Numbered from the stretch's first letter, positions 1 through 9,492 are shown. The stretch is DNA of 64,000 nt from Desulfovibrio aminophilus DSM 12254 (GCF_000422565.1 NZ_AUMA01000011.1:156167-220166); one strand, 5' to 3'. Made by a program: numbers and translations. The notes: generated from the letters alone by a model not told the origin.

Positions 1-1
1 C

Positions 2-40
2 CCGGCACAGCCGGCCGAACCGGCCGCGAAGGCCGACTAG
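2..40 (+). CDS. 3' end of an upstream gene (partial)
   Basis: Reading from base 2 gives a short Pro/Ala/Glu-rich tail ending in Lys-Ala-Asp and a TAG stop at 38-40, directly before a strong terminator. That arrangement suggests the low-complexity C-terminus of a protein that begins before the window. Only 12 codons are visible, so no function can be proposed. Confidence 0.35.
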   Translation, partial: PAQPAEPAAKAD

Positions 41-50
41 GCCAGAAGAA

Positions 51-75
51 AAGGCAGCCCTCGGCTGCCTTTTTT
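51..75 (+). terminator. Rho-independent terminator
   Basis: A 7-bp GC-rich stem (53-59 with 63-69), a 3-base loop and a T run form a classical intrinsic terminator. Flanking A and T residues extend the pairing by two. It closes the gene ending at 40 and isolates it from purB. Confidence 0.85.
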
Positions 76-108
76 CATCTATGAGGGCCGCCCGGCCCGG
101 GGAACGAG

Positions 109-1404
109 ATGATCGAACGCTATTCGCGGCCCGAGATGGCCGCCCTGTGGACCCTGGAGAACAAATTCGCGGTCTGGCTCGAAGTGGAGCTGGCCGTGTG
201 CCGCGCCTGGAACCGTCTGGGACAGATCCCGGATGCCGACTTGGCCGAGATCACGACCAAGGCGGGCTTCGACGTTGAGCGCATCCTGGAGATCGAGAAG
301 AAGACCCGCCACGACGTCATCGCCTTCCTCACCGCGGTGGAGGAGAAGGTGGGTCCATCGGCCCGCTACATCCACCTGGGCTGCACCTCCTCGGACATCG
401 TGGACACGGCGGGCGGCGTGCTTCTGACCCGCGCCGGACGGATCATTCTGGACGGCGTGGACCGCTTGTTGGTCGTGCTCAAGGACATGGCCCGCAAGCA
501 CCAGGGGCGGCTGTGCATGGGCCGGACCCACGGTGTGCATGCCGAGCCCGTGAGCTTCGGGCTCAAGATGGCGGGCTTCTACGCCGAGTTCACGCGCCAC
601 CGTGAGCGCTTCGCCCAGGCCCTGGAAGGCATCCGGGTGGGCAAGATTTCCGGCGCCGTGGGCACCTACGCCCACCTGGACCCCCGCCTGGAGGAAATCG
701 CCTGCGAGCTGCTCGGCCTGGCTCCGGACCCCATCTCCACCCAGATCGTCCAGCGCGACCGCCACGCCCACTACTTCACCGCCCTGGCGCTCATGGCCGG
801 GGGAGTGGAGCGGCTCTGCACGGAACTGCGCCACCTCCAGCGCACCGAGGTCCTGGAGGCGGAGGAAGGCTTCGCCAAGGGCCAGAAAGGTTCCTCGGCC
901 ATGCCCCACAAGAAGAACCCCATCTCGGCCGAGAACCTCTGCGGCCTGTCCCGTCTGGTGCGCTCCAACTCCCTGGCGGCCATGGAGAACATGGCGCTCT
1001 GGCACGAGCGCGACATCAGCCACTCCTCGGTGGAGCGCGTGATCATGCCGGACTCCACCATCCTCATGGACTACATCCTGCACCGTCTGGCCGGTCTGGT
1101 GGAGAATCTGCGCGTGATCCCGGAGAACATGGACCGCAACCTCATGGGCTCCTGCGGCCTGTTCTATTCCCAGCGGGTGCTCATGGCCCTGCTGGAGGCC
1201 GGCTTGCCCCGGCAGAAGGCCTACGAGATGGTCCAGAAGGTGGCCATGCGCTGCTGGGAGGAACGCCTGAGCTTCCCCGACGAGGTGCGCAAGGACGGCG
1301 AGATTCTAACGCATCTTTCGGCGCAGGCGCTTGACGCGGCCTTTGACCCCTCGTACTACCTCCGGTATGAGGAAATGATTCTGAGCCGCGTACTCGGCGG
1401 CTGA
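109..1404 (+). CDS. purB: Adenylosuccinate lyase
   Basis: PurB cleaves adenylosuccinate to AMP and fumarate, and SAICAR to AICAR, in cytoplasmic purine synthesis. The 431-residue length is usual for the family. The fumarase/aspartase-superfamily signature SSAMPHKKNP starts at Ser262; its serine is on the mobile loop that supplies the catalytic base. The N-terminus (MIERYSRPEM) matches the typical start of short bacterial PurB proteins. The start ATG has a modest GGGGAA upstream. pyrE follows after 18 bases, so purine and pyrimidine genes are probably cotranscribed. Confidence 0.97.
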   Translation: MIERYSRPEMAALWTLENKFAVWLEVELAVCRAWNRLGQIPDADLAEITTKAGFDVERILEIEKKTRHDVIAFLTAVEEKVGPSARYIHLGCTSSDIVDTAGGVLLTRAGRIILDGVDRLLVVLKDMARKHQGRLCMGRTHGVHAEPVSFGLKMAGFYAEFTRHRERFAQALEGIRVGKISGAVGTYAHLDPRLEEIACELLGLAPDPISTQIVQRDRHAHYFTALALMAGGVERLCTELRHLQRTEVLEAEEGFAKGQKGSSAMPHKKNPISAENLCGLSRLVRSNSLAAMENMALWHERDISHSSVERVIMPDSTILMDYILHRLAGLVENLRVIPENMDRNLMGSCGLFYSQRVLMALLEAGLPRQKAYEMVQKVAMRCWEERLSFPDEVRKDGEILTHLSAQALDAAFDPSYYLRYEEMILSRVLGG

Positions 1405-1422
1405 AGGGGACGGACAATCCGC

Positions 1423-1983
1423 ATGACCGACATGAAGAAGCGCCTCGCCTCCCTGCTCCTGGAATTGTCCTATGTCGAGGGCGAGGTCACCCTCACCTCG
1501 GGCAAGAAAAGCGATTACTATTTCGACTGCAAGCAGACCGCCCTGCATCCGGAGGGCGGTTTCCTCATCGGCAGCCTGTTTCTGGAAATGCTCGCCCCGC
1601 TGCGGGTGGCCGGAGTGGGCGGCATGACCCTGGGGGCCGATCCGCTGGTCTCCGCCGTATCCGTTCTCTCGCAGGTGAACCGTTGCCCCATGCCCGGCTT
1701 CATCATCAGGAAACAGCCCAAAGGGCACGGCACCAATCAGTATCTCGAAGGCCTCAAGAACTTCCACGCCGGCGACCGGGTGGCCCTGCTGGAAGACGTG
1801 GTGACCACGGGCGGGACGCTGCTCACCTCGGTGGAGCGCGTGCGCGCCGCCGGGTTCGAGGTGGCCGCCGTGCTCTGCGTCCTGGACCGCGAAGAGGGCG
1901 GCCGGGAACGCTTGGCCGAGGCTGGACTGGAGCTGTGCTCCATCTTCACCCGCAAGGAACTGCTGGCCGCCGCCCGGGGCTGA
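1423..1983 (+). CDS. pyrE: Orotate phosphoribosyltransferase
   Basis: PyrE makes orotidine 5'-phosphate from orotate and PRPP in de novo pyrimidine synthesis. The PRPP-binding motif reads LLEDVVTTGGT, with the acidic pair Glu124-Asp125 and the Thr-Gly-Gly loop intact. The N-terminal TSGKKSDYYFD segment is typical of the substrate-binding hood. The protein is 186 residues. It sits 18 bases after purB and 17 bases before the next gene, consistent with one transcript. Confidence 0.96.
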   Translation: MTDMKKRLASLLLELSYVEGEVTLTSGKKSDYYFDCKQTALHPEGGFLIGSLFLEMLAPLRVAGVGGMTLGADPLVSAVSVLSQVNRCPMPGFIIRKQPKGHGTNQYLEGLKNFHAGDRVALLEDVVTTGGTLLTSVERVRAAGFEVAAVLCVLDREEGGRERLAEAGLELCSIFTRKELLAAARG

Positions 1984-2000
1984 TCCCGGCGGCTCAACCG

Positions 2001-3293
2001 ATGTCACGGATGATGTCAGCCTTGAAGACCGCACGACTGTATCTGCTGGCCCTGATTCTGCTGTTGCCCGCCTCCCTCGCGCGCGCGGAGGGCTGGAAGG
2101 TCCGGCTTGACTCCTACTCCCTGAGCCCCCAACGCTTCCTGGCCATCACCAAGGATGGGCAGACGTTGTTCATGCTCGAACACCAGAGCCCGCTCAAGAT
2201 GGCCAAGCAGTTCCCCTGCACCACGGGGCAGTCCGTCGGCGACAAGCGGGTGGAAGGCGACCTGAAGACGCCCGAGGGCGTGTATTTCGTGGGCGGGAAG
2301 TTGCCCGGCGGAAGCCTGGACTACGAACTCTACGGCGGCGTGGCCTATTCCCTGAACTTCCCCAATCCGGTGGACCGCATCAAGGGCAAGACCGGCTCGG
2401 GCATCTGGATCCACGGCAGGGGCAAGTCCCTGGCTCCCCGCGACACGCGGGGCTGCGTGGCCATGAACACCGACGACCTTCTGTCCCTTGACGGAGAATT
2501 GAAGCGCGGTACGCCCGTGATCATCGCCGAGGACGTGACCTGGAGCGAGGAGCCGGGAGAGGCCGAGGGCACCGCCAAGTCCCTGGCCGAGGCCCTGCGC
2601 GGCTGGGCCCGTGACTGGGAGGGGCGGGGCGAGGCCTACTTCCGCAACTACGCCCCGGAAAAGTACGCTCTCAGCGAGGGCAAGCCGTTCTCGTCCTTCG
2701 TGACCTACAAGAAGCGCATCTTCGCGAGCAAGCCTTGGATTCAGGTCATGGTCGAGAACGTGCACGCCGTGCCTGGACCGGACTACTGGGTGACGACCTT
2801 CGATCAGTACTACCGCACCACCGGAATGGCCGACACCGTGGGCAAGCGCTTCTACTGGCAGCGCGACGCCTCCGGGGCCTGGCGCATCGTGGGGGAGGAG
2901 TACACCGCGCCCAGCGAGGATCTGGGGCCCAAGTACCTGCAGGCCAAGTCCGAGGAAGCGCGCAGGCTTCTGGACGGCTGGCTGGCTGCCTGGCGCAAGG
3001 CCGACCTGAAGGGTTACCTTTCCTACTACGACGTCCGCGCCGAACAGGGCAAGACTCGTGGCCGCGAGGCCATCGGGGACTTCAAGAAGTCCATCTGGCA
3101 GTCCAAGCCCCCGGCCGAGGTCAAGGTCGATTCCGTGGAGTTCTCCCTCCACGCCCAGGGCCTGGCCGCCCGCTTCGTGCAGACCTACCGCGACGCCTCC
3201 GGGTACTCCGACAGGGGCGTGAAGACCCTGGTCCTGGCGCCCGAGGACGGCGGCTGGAAGATCGTCAGCGAAGACTGGAGAGCGCTGCAGTGA
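2001..3293 (+). CDS. Csd6/Pgp2-like L,D-carboxypeptidase (YkuD fold)
   Basis: The protein has 430 residues. A hydrophobic signal (residues about 10-27, ending ARA-EG) exports it. A YkuD catalytic domain follows, with the HGRGKS histidine near residue 137 and the nucleophile motif TRGCVAM, whose cysteine is Cys152. The C-terminal half, from about residue 195, carries two related NTF2/SnoaL-like segments (YAPEKYAL... and YYDVRAEQ...). YkuD followed by NTF2 is the architecture of Helicobacter Csd6 and Campylobacter Pgp2, which trim tetrapeptide stems of peptidoglycan and set cell curvature. The next two genes, one of them Csd4-like, support that role. The start is the ATG 20 bases after pyrE; an ordinary L,D-transpeptidase is the alternative. 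Confidence 0.85.
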   Translation: MSRMMSALKTARLYLLALILLLPASLARAEGWKVRLDSYSLSPQRFLAITKDGQTLFMLEHQSPLKMAKQFPCTTGQSVGDKRVEGDLKTPEGVYFVGGKLPGGSLDYELYGGVAYSLNFPNPVDRIKGKTGSGIWIHGRGKSLAPRDTRGCVAMNTDDLLSLDGELKRGTPVIIAEDVTWSEEPGEAEGTAKSLAEALRGWARDWEGRGEAYFRNYAPEKYALSEGKPFSSFVTYKKRIFASKPWIQVMVENVHAVPGPDYWVTTFDQYYRTTGMADTVGKRFYWQRDASGAWRIVGEEYTAPSEDLGPKYLQAKSEEARRLLDGWLAAWRKADLKGYLSYYDVRAEQGKTRGREAIGDFKKSIWQSKPPAEVKVDSVEFSLHAQGLAARFVQTYRDASGYSDRGVKTLVLAPEDGGWKIVSEDWRALQ

Positions 3294-4000
3294 GCCACCT
3301 GAAGTACAGCGTCCTCTTCATGCGCGACGACTCCGACGTGCGGCGCTTTCGGATCAGCCCGTTCTGGCTCAAGGCCTTCCTCTATTTTCAAGGCTTCCTG
3401 CTGCTGCTTTCCATCATCGGCATCTCCATCGGGGCCACGTTCTGGAGCTCCAACGCCTCCCTGCGCGCCGAGCGCAAGGCGCTCGAACTGCGGCTCAGCG
3501 AGGCCGAAGTCCAGTTGGAGCGTCTCACCAACATCGAGAAGATGAAGGCCGAGGCGAGCGCCAAGGGCGCGGCCCCCGCCGAGAAGTCCGGGGCGGCCCC
3601 GGCCGAGCCCCTGGCCCCCAAGACTCCGCCCGTGAATCTGCGTGACCTCTTCGGCAAGGTCAACACGGCCCAGGTGACGGTGGAGAACTTCCAGACCAGG
3701 ATCAGCGGCAATGAGGCCACGGTGAGCTTCGAGCTGACCAACGTGCAGTCCGTGAACACCCTCTCGGGGCTGGCCGAACTGTCCCTCATCCGCAACGACG
3801 GACAGATGCTGGGCGTGGAGGCCAACCGGGCCGACCTCTCGTTCCAGATCCAGCGCTTCAAGCACATCCGCACCGCCTTCTCCCTGCCCAAGGGAGTGGA
3901 CCGCCGCGACGTCTTCGGCCTGCGCCTGGAGATCAAGGGTTCCGATGGCAAGACGATCTTCAGCGACACGTTCCCGCTGCGCGATCCCGTGGCTTCTTAG
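3290..4000 (+). CDS. Membrane-anchored coiled-coil protein
   Basis: The GTG start overlaps the preceding TGA (GTGA), so translation is coupled. The 236-residue protein has a short cytoplasmic N-terminus, one transmembrane helix at about residues 27-51, a charged heptad-like stretch at 53-85, an Ala/Pro linker, and a C-terminal periplasmic domain of about 120 residues that I do not recognise. Lying between Csd6-like and Csd4-like genes, it may be a scaffold for the peptidoglycan-trimming enzymes. The layout (N-terminal anchor, coiled coil, outer domain) resembles Helicobacter Csd5 in topology only; no SH3 domain is apparent. An in-frame ATG at 3320 is a possible alternative start. Confidence 0.75.
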   Translation: MSHLKYSVLFMRDDSDVRRFRISPFWLKAFLYFQGFLLLLSIIGISIGATFWSSNASLRAERKALELRLSEAEVQLERLTNIEKMKAEASAKGAAPAEKSGAAPAEPLAPKTPPVNLRDLFGKVNTAQVTVENFQTRISGNEATVSFELTNVQSVNTLSGLAELSLIRNDGQMLGVEANRADLSFQIQRFKHIRTAFSLPKGVDRRDVFGLRLEIKGSDGKTIFSDTFPLRDPVAS

Positions 4001-5732
4001 CCTCTGCATCGCGCTGCTGCTTCCCTCCCGGGCGTCGGCCGCGTCCGTGTCGAGTTACACCTTTTTCCAGGGAACCCAGTATCCCCTGACCGTGGTCCGC
4101 ATCCGGGGCGAGGCCCCGGGCCCGACGATCATGGTCCAGGGAGGCATCCAGGGCGACGAGATCTGCGGCGCGGTGACGGCTCAGCTGCTCACCGGCAGTC
4201 GCGTCCTCAAGGGCAACCTCATCGTGGTGCCCCGGGCCAACCTGCCGTCCATCCACCTGCAGCAGCGGCAGGTGAACGTGGACATGAACCGCCGCTTCGA
4301 CCGGGACTACAACCGTTTCTATGAGGACCGCGTGGCCCGGGTCATCCGCCACCTGTTGGCCGAGTGCGACGGGTTCATCCACCTGCACGAGGGCAGCGGC
4401 TTCTACAGTCCCCGGCATGTGAACGCCCTGCGCAACCCCAACCGCTACGGCCAGTCCATCATCGTGGACGCCGAGTCCCACGCCGGGGTGGACCTGGGCG
4501 GACTGGTGCGGGGGGTGCTGGCGGAGTTGAACCCCACGGTGAATCCCGCCGAGTACCGGTTGGAGATATTCGACACGCGCACCTTCGACCCGGACACGCG
4601 CTATCCGGAGATGCGCAAGTCATTGACCTATTACGCCCTTTCCGTCCTGCACATCCCGGCCGTGGCCGTGGAGGTGAGCAAGAACATCCGCGACATCGGC
4701 TGGAAGGTCCGCACCCAGATGGCCGCCGCCCGGCTTCTTCTGGCGCATCTGGGCGTGGAGACGGCCCCGACGGACTTCGACGAGGCCGATGTGCTGGCCG
4801 CGGCCCAGGTGGCCACGGGGGTGCGTGTCAACGGCAGCCCGTTGGTTTCCGGCGCGCATATTCGTCTGGCCCGGGGCGCGACCATCACCGCCGAGTCCGG
4901 CGTCGGCACCGGCCGGAGCTATTCCCCGGCCCTGGCCGTGTTCGCCTCGGATCGTCCGGGGGTGAATCTGCTGAACACGCCGCGTCTGGCCCTGGAATCC
5001 TTCACCGGTCTGGAAGTCCGGGCCGACGGCAAGCCCGTGGCCCAGGTCCGCGTGGACTGGGAGGCGGGGCGTCCGGCGGTTTCCGAAAGCGACGGGCCGG
5101 TGTTCGTCTGCTGGCTCAACGGCCGCCTCGTGTACGTCAAGAACGGGGAGACGTTGCGCGCCGTGGCCGGGGATCAGCTCGTCATCGAGGGCATCCGGGG
5201 CGGCAACCGGCGCGAGGTGCTCAACCTCAAGGGCTACACCTCCAGCCCGTGGGAGAACGACGGCCAGGATCTCGGCGTGGAGATCATCCTGGACCCCGAC
5301 AACTTCATGGACAAGTACCGCCAACGCTCGGACGCTCCGGGCGTGGTCCGCTATCCCGTGGTCCGCGAGACCCCCGGGGCCGCCAGGGCGTCCTTCAACC
5401 TGGACATCGAGCCCCGTCGGGTGGAGGCCTTGCTCCTGCGCGACCACTTCGGCCGCGAGGTGGAGGTGCCGTTCAGCGCGGGAAGCGAATACCGGCTGCC
5501 TGAGGGAGAGTATGAACTGCTCAGCGCCCGGACCAACGGCGAACCCGGCAAGCTCATGGCCACGGCGGGCGGAGCGCCCGTGAGCGAAGGGCAGAAACTT
5601 TTGGTGGGCGGCGCGCCCGTGGACATCACCCTGCGCCAGGCCACCACCTTCCAGGAAATGGGCACGCTCACGCTCGCCCCGGGGCGCTGGGCCGAACTGG
5701 CCCCCATCGGAACGACCTCGGTCGTGCCCTGA
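3945..5732 (+). CDS. Csd4/Pgp1-like M14 DL-carboxypeptidase
   Basis: The protein has 595 residues with a signal peptide (WLLSLCIALLLPSRASA). An M14 / succinylglutamate-desuccinylase type fold follows. The first zinc motif reads GGIQGDE, so the usual His is replaced by Gln69, with Glu72 as second ligand and His146/His148 in FIHLHEG as third. A glutamine ligand is the known hallmark of Helicobacter Csd4, which removes D-Ala-side residues from tripeptide stems to produce helical shape. The last 300 residues look like beta-rich accessory domains, as in Csd4, and are longer here. The ATG lies 56 bases inside the upstream gene. Context with the Csd6-like gene makes a cell-shape role likely. Confidence 0.8.
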   Translation: MARRSSATRSRCAIPWLLSLCIALLLPSRASAASVSSYTFFQGTQYPLTVVRIRGEAPGPTIMVQGGIQGDEICGAVTAQLLTGSRVLKGNLIVVPRANLPSIHLQQRQVNVDMNRRFDRDYNRFYEDRVARVIRHLLAECDGFIHLHEGSGFYSPRHVNALRNPNRYGQSIIVDAESHAGVDLGGLVRGVLAELNPTVNPAEYRLEIFDTRTFDPDTRYPEMRKSLTYYALSVLHIPAVAVEVSKNIRDIGWKVRTQMAAARLLLAHLGVETAPTDFDEADVLAAAQVATGVRVNGSPLVSGAHIRLARGATITAESGVGTGRSYSPALAVFASDRPGVNLLNTPRLALESFTGLEVRADGKPVAQVRVDWEAGRPAVSESDGPVFVCWLNGRLVYVKNGETLRAVAGDQLVIEGIRGGNRREVLNLKGYTSSPWENDGQDLGVEIILDPDNFMDKYRQRSDAPGVVRYPVVRETPGAARASFNLDIEPRRVEALLLRDHFGREVEVPFSAGSEYRLPEGEYELLSARTNGEPGKLMATAGGAPVSEGQKLLVGGAPVDITLRQATTFQEMGTLTLAPGRWAELAPIGTTSVVP

Positions 5733-5820
5733 GACAGGCCTTTACGGCGGACCCGAAGCGCGCTATGCAGTTTTCCGGCGGCCGGACACGGCTGCCCGTT
5801 CTTTGAGTGATTCGCATCAC

Positions 5821-5910
5821 ATCCGATTGGGGTGTTCCGTCCTGGCGGGCGGAACTGAGATCATACCCATGGAACCTGAAGCAGTTCGGACTGCCGGAGG
5901 GAATTCGGAT
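5821..5910 (+). promoter_or_regulatory. TPP (THI-box) riboswitch
   Basis: All conserved parts are present in order: GGGGTG (5829-5834), ACTGAGA, ATACCC, GGAACCTGA and GGAGGGAA (5896-5903). P1 closes by pairing ATCCGA (5821-5826) with TCGGAT (5905-5910). The aptamer precedes four thiamine genes. Downstream, a run of nine C residues near 5952-5960 could pair with the GGGGAG ribosome site at about 5970, which would suit translational control; that part is inferred. Confidence 0.95.
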
Positions 5911-5981
5911 CGTCACCGGGAGCCGCCCGTTCCCCCCTGACGCCGGGATTCCCCCCCCCTCTGCCCGGACGGGGAGACGTC

Positions 5982-7211
5982 GTGGACGGCTCGAAATCCC
6001 TCTCCTTTCTCGGACTCTTCGCCCTTTGGTTCGGCGCGGCCGTGTCCGTGGCCGAAATCCTCACCGGCGGCCTGCTGGCCGATCTCGGCCTGGAGCGCGG
6101 CTTGTGGGCCGTGGTCCTGGGCCACCTGGCGGGCATGCCGCCCTTCGCCCTGGCCGCCTGGGCGGGCTTCCGCGAACGGCTTCCGGCCATCGCCTGCACC
6201 CGCGTCTCCTTCGGCGCGCGCGGCTCCTGGATCGTCTCCCTGCTGAACGCCCTCCAACTGGTGGGCTGGACCGCCGTGATGATCCAGCAGGGCGGCTTGG
6301 CCGTGGACGCCCTGACGACCTCGATCTGGGGCCTGTCCGCGCCGGTCCTGGCCCCGATCCTCCTGGGCGGGCTCGTGGGCCTCTGGGTCTGTCTCCAGCC
6401 CCGTGGTCTGCACGTCCTCAATCTGGCCGCGGTGGGCCTGCTCTTCTGCCTGACCGTGGCGCTCAGCGCCGTGGTGTTCGGCTCCGCGTCGTCCTTGGCC
6501 CCGGTAGCGCCCACGGGGAGCTTCGGCCTGGGCTTCGAGCTGTCCATCATCATGCCCCTGTCTTGGCTGCCGCTGGTGGCCGACTACACGAGCCAAGCCC
6601 GCAGCCGCTCCGGGGCCCGGATCGCTCCCTGTCTGGGCTATTTCCTGGGCAGTTGCTGGATGTACGCCATCGGCCTGCTGGGGGCCCTGCGCACGGGCTC
6701 GGCCGATCCCTCGGGCATGATGCTGGCCGCCGGGCTCGGCGGCGTGGCCCTGGCCGTCATCGTCCTGGCCACCGTGACCACCACCTTCCTGGACGTCTAC
6801 TCGGCTGCGGTGTCCCTGCGGAACGTCCTGCCCGGTCTGAATCGGCGGGCCGTGTCCGGGGTCGTGGCCCTGCTCGGCACGGCCCTGGCCGTGCTGGCCC
6901 CGAGCGACGCCTACATCGACTTCCTCTATCTGCTGGGCTCGGTCTTCGCCCCGGTGGCGGCCGTGTTCCTGGCGGACTACTTCCTGGTTCGCGCCGACAG
7001 CCGGGCCAGGCTCGTCGATCCCCTGGCCCTGTTCTCACTGGCCGCCGGGGTCGGCATCTACCAGTTGCTTTCCGGCCGCGACCTGCCCATCGGGCCGACC
7101 CTGGCCACCATGCTTCTCACCGCAACCCTGCACCTGGTCCTGCGGGCCGCCGAGCGCGGTCTGCGCAAGGGCCGCGAGAACGGGCAGGCCGTCACGCGAG
7201 GCGCCGCATGA
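5982..7211 (+). CDS. cytX: CytX-type hydroxymethylpyrimidine permease
   Basis: This is a 409-residue, very hydrophobic protein of the NCS1 nucleobase transporter family, with about 12 predicted membrane helices. The N-terminal [14 protein letters not shown] segment and the SFGARGSW motif in the third helix are typical of NCS1 permeases. CytX members downstream of TPP riboswitches are thought to import the thiamine pyrimidine HMP. The start is GTG, preceded by GGGGAGAC. It is the first gene of the riboswitch operon and overlaps thiM by four bases. Substrate is inferred from context. Confidence 0.85.
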   Translation: MDGSKSLSFLGLFALWFGAAVSVAEILTGGLLADLGLERGLWAVVLGHLAGMPPFALAAWAGFRERLPAIACTRVSFGARGSWIVSLLNALQLVGWTAVMIQQGGLAVDALTTSIWGLSAPVLAPILLGGLVGLWVCLQPRGLHVLNLAAVGLLFCLTVALSAVVFGSASSLAPVAPTGSFGLGFELSIIMPLSWLPLVADYTSQARSRSGARIAPCLGYFLGSCWMYAIGLLGALRTGSADPSGMMLAAGLGGVALAVIVLATVTTTFLDVYSAAVSLRNVLPGLNRRAVSGVVALLGTALAVLAPSDAYIDFLYLLGSVFAPVAAVFLADYFLVRADSRARLVDPLALFSLAAGVGIYQLLSGRDLPIGPTLATMLLTATLHLVLRAAERGLRKGRENGQAVTRGAA

Positions 7212-8011
7212 GCGATCCCATCATCGTCTGGACCGACGTGGTCCGCATTCGTCGGGCCAATCCCCTGGTCCTGAACGTGACCAACAACGTGGTCACCAAC
7301 ATCACGGCCAACGCCCTGCTGGCCCTGGGGGCATCCCCGGCCATGACCCACGCCGCCCAGGACGCCAAGGAGCTGGCCTGGCTGGCCCAGGCCGTGGTCC
7401 TGAACATCGGCACCCCGGCCGCTGATTACGTGGAGAGCATGTTCGCCGCCGGAGCCTCGGCCCGGGAGAAGGGCATCCCCGTGGTCTTGGACCCCGTGGC
7501 CGCCGGAGCCACGGCCTACCGCCGCCGCCTCTGCCGCGACCTGCTGGAGTCCGTCCGGCCGTCCGTGATCCGGGGCAACGCTTCGGAAATCATGGCCCTG
7601 GCCGGAGAGAACGCGGCCTCCAAGGGCGCGGACAGCATGCACGGCAGCGCCGAGGCCCTGGAAGCCGCCCGGGAGCTGGCCCGGAAGCGTTCCTGCGTGG
7701 TCTGCGTGAGCGGGGCCGTGGACTACGTGACCGACGGCGCGGCGACCCTGGCCGTGGGCAACGGCGTGGAGCTGATGACCAAGGTCACGGGCCTGGGCTG
7801 CACGGCCACGGCCCTGATCGGGGCCTTCGCCGCGGTGAACGATGACCGCCTGACCGCCACGGCCCACGCCATGTCCGTCATGGGTCTGGCCGGGGAATTG
7901 GCGGCCCGGGGCGCGGCCGGACCCGGCACGCTTGAGCCCTGTTTCCTGGACGCCCTGTACTCCCTGGACGAGACGGCCGTGGTCGCGGGCGCCCGGCTGG
8001 AGGCCGCATGA
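7208..8011 (+). CDS. thiM: Hydroxyethylthiazole kinase
   Basis: ThiM phosphorylates the thiazole alcohol for salvage into thiamine. The 267-residue protein shows the family N-terminus ([18 protein letters not shown]), the PAMTHA segment and the C-terminal [15 protein letters not shown] motif with its anion hole and conserved cysteine. ATGA overlaps with cytX before it and thiE after it indicate tight coupling. Together with CytX this gives a complete salvage arm for both thiamine halves. Confidence 0.95.
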   Translation: MSDPIIVWTDVVRIRRANPLVLNVTNNVVTNITANALLALGASPAMTHAAQDAKELAWLAQAVVLNIGTPAADYVESMFAAGASAREKGIPVVLDPVAAGATAYRRRLCRDLLESVRPSVIRGNASEIMALAGENAASKGADSMHGSAEALEAARELARKRSCVVCVSGAVDYVTDGAATLAVGNGVELMTKVTGLGCTATALIGAFAAVNDDRLTATAHAMSVMGLAGELAARGAAGPGTLEPCFLDALYSLDETAVVAGARLEAA

Positions 8012-8655
8012 GGCCCGTTGCGGACTATTCGCTCTATCTCGTCACCGACCGGCCCGCCTGCCTGGGACGCGACCTGCTGGACGTGGTGGGCCGGGCGGCC
8101 CGCGCCGGGGCCACGGTGGTCCAGGTGCGCGAGAAGTCCTGCCAGACCCGCGAATTCGTGGAGTTGGCCCGGGCCTTGAAGAACCTGCTCGACTCCCTGG
8201 GGCTGCCGTTGATCATCAACGACCGCGTGGACGTGGCCCTGGCCGTGGGCGCTGCCGGGGTGCACGTGGGCCAGAAGGACATGGCGGCCTCGGACGTGCG
8301 TGCCCTGCTGGGCCCGGACAGGATTCTCGGGCTGTCCGTGAACACTTTCGAGGAGGCCCGCGCGGCCGAGGCTCTGGACGTGGACTACCTGGGTGTGGGG
8401 CCGGTCTTTCCGACGGCCACCAAGGCCGACGCCGGACCGGTCTTCGGAGTGGACAACCTGGCCCGATTGCGCGCGGCCACGCGGCGTCCCCTGGTGGCCA
8501 TCGGCGGCATCGGCGCGGCCAACGCCGAGGCCGTGGCCGCCGCCGGAGCCGACGGGCTGGCCGTCGTCTCGGCGATCTGTTCGGCCCCGGACCCCGGGGC
8601 CGCCTCGGCGCAACTCCTGGCCGCCATCCGGCGCGGCCGCAACCGCATGATCTGA
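8008..8655 (+). CDS. thiE: Thiamine-phosphate synthase
   Basis: ThiE joins HMP diphosphate to thiazole phosphate to give thiamine monophosphate. The 215-residue TIM barrel has [26 protein letters not shown], and the phosphate-binding [11 protein letters not shown] and AIGGIGAAN segments. It starts within an ATGA overlap with thiM. Ten bases separate it from thi4, whose GAAGGAG ribosome site lies in this gap. Confidence 0.95.
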   Translation: MRPVADYSLYLVTDRPACLGRDLLDVVGRAARAGATVVQVREKSCQTREFVELARALKNLLDSLGLPLIINDRVDVALAVGAAGVHVGQKDMAASDVRALLGPDRILGLSVNTFEEARAAEALDVDYLGVGPVFPTATKADAGPVFGVDNLARLRAATRRPLVAIGGIGAANAEAVAAAGADGLAVVSAICSAPDPGAASAQLLAAIRRGRNRMI

Positions 8656-8665
8656 AGGAGCTCCG

Positions 8666-9463
8666 ATGACCGTGGTGAATGAGCGCTTGGTGAGCCAGGC
8701 AATCCTCGAGCGCTGGTGTGAGAAGTTCACGAACTGCCTGGATCTGGACGTGGCCGTGGTGGGCGGCGGGCCCTCGGGCATGTTGGCGGCCTGGAAGCTG
8801 GCCGGGCGCGGCTACAAGGTGGCCCTGTTCGAGCGCAAGCTCTCCCTGGGCGGCGGCATGTGGGGCGGCGGCATGACCTACAACTTCATCGTGGTTCAGG
8901 ACGCGGGCCGGCGTCTGCTGGACGAACTGGACGTCCCTACCCGACCCTATGGCGAGGGCTACCACACCGCCGACGCCGTGACCGCCACCACGACCCTGGC
9001 CTCCAAGGCCTGTCTGGCCGGAACCCAGGTCTTCAACTGCCTCTCCGTGGAGGACGTGGTCCTGCGCGAGGAGGGCGGCGTCAAGCGCGTGGCCGGTCTG
9101 GTGGTCAACTCCACGCCGGTGGAGATGACGGGCCTGCACGTGGACCCCCTGGTGGTCCACTGCCGGGCGGTCATCGAGGCCACGGGCCATGCCGTGGAGG
9201 TGCTCAAGACGCTGGTCCGCAAGAACGGCGTGAGCCTGAACACGCCCTGCGGCGGCATCGCGGGGGAGCAGTCCATGTGGGCCGACAAGGCCGAGGCGGA
9301 CACCCTGGAGAACACCCGCGAGATATTCCCCGGCATCTGGGTGACGGGCATGGCCGCCAACGCGAGCTTCGGCTCCTACCGCATGGGGCCGATCTTCGGC
9401 GGCATGCTCCTTTCCGGCGAAAAGGTGGCCGAAGACATCGCCGCCCGCCTCGGAGCCCATTGA
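8666..9463 (+). CDS. thi4: Thi4-type sulfide-dependent thiazole synthase
   Basis: Thi4 builds the adenylated thiazole from NAD, glycine and sulfur. The 265-residue protein has an FAD/NAD fold (VVGGGPSGMLAAWKLA, then GGGMWGGGM). In yeast Thi4 a cysteine in a CCMDP segment donates its own sulfur once. Here the equivalent segment is LHVDP with His158, as in the archaeal enzymes that use free sulfide and turn over repeatedly. That suits a sulfidogenic anaerobe. A good GAAGGAG site precedes the ATG. It replaces the ThiG/ThiH/ThiS route in this operon. Confidence 0.93.
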   Translation: MTVVNERLVSQAILERWCEKFTNCLDLDVAVVGGGPSGMLAAWKLAGRGYKVALFERKLSLGGGMWGGGMTYNFIVVQDAGRRLLDELDVPTRPYGEGYHTADAVTATTTLASKACLAGTQVFNCLSVEDVVLREEGGVKRVAGLVVNSTPVEMTGLHVDPLVVHCRAVIEATGHAVEVLKTLVRKNGVSLNTPCGGIAGEQSMWADKAEADTLENTREIFPGIWVTGMAANASFGSYRMGPIFGGMLLSGEKVAEDIAARLGAH

Positions 9464-9492
9464 CAGCGGACCGCTCCGGCGGCACTTAGTGA

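Noticed and set aside
79..1083. A 334-codon minus-strand frame across purB
   Set aside because: It is the antisense shadow of a clear purB gene and shows no domain or start signal.
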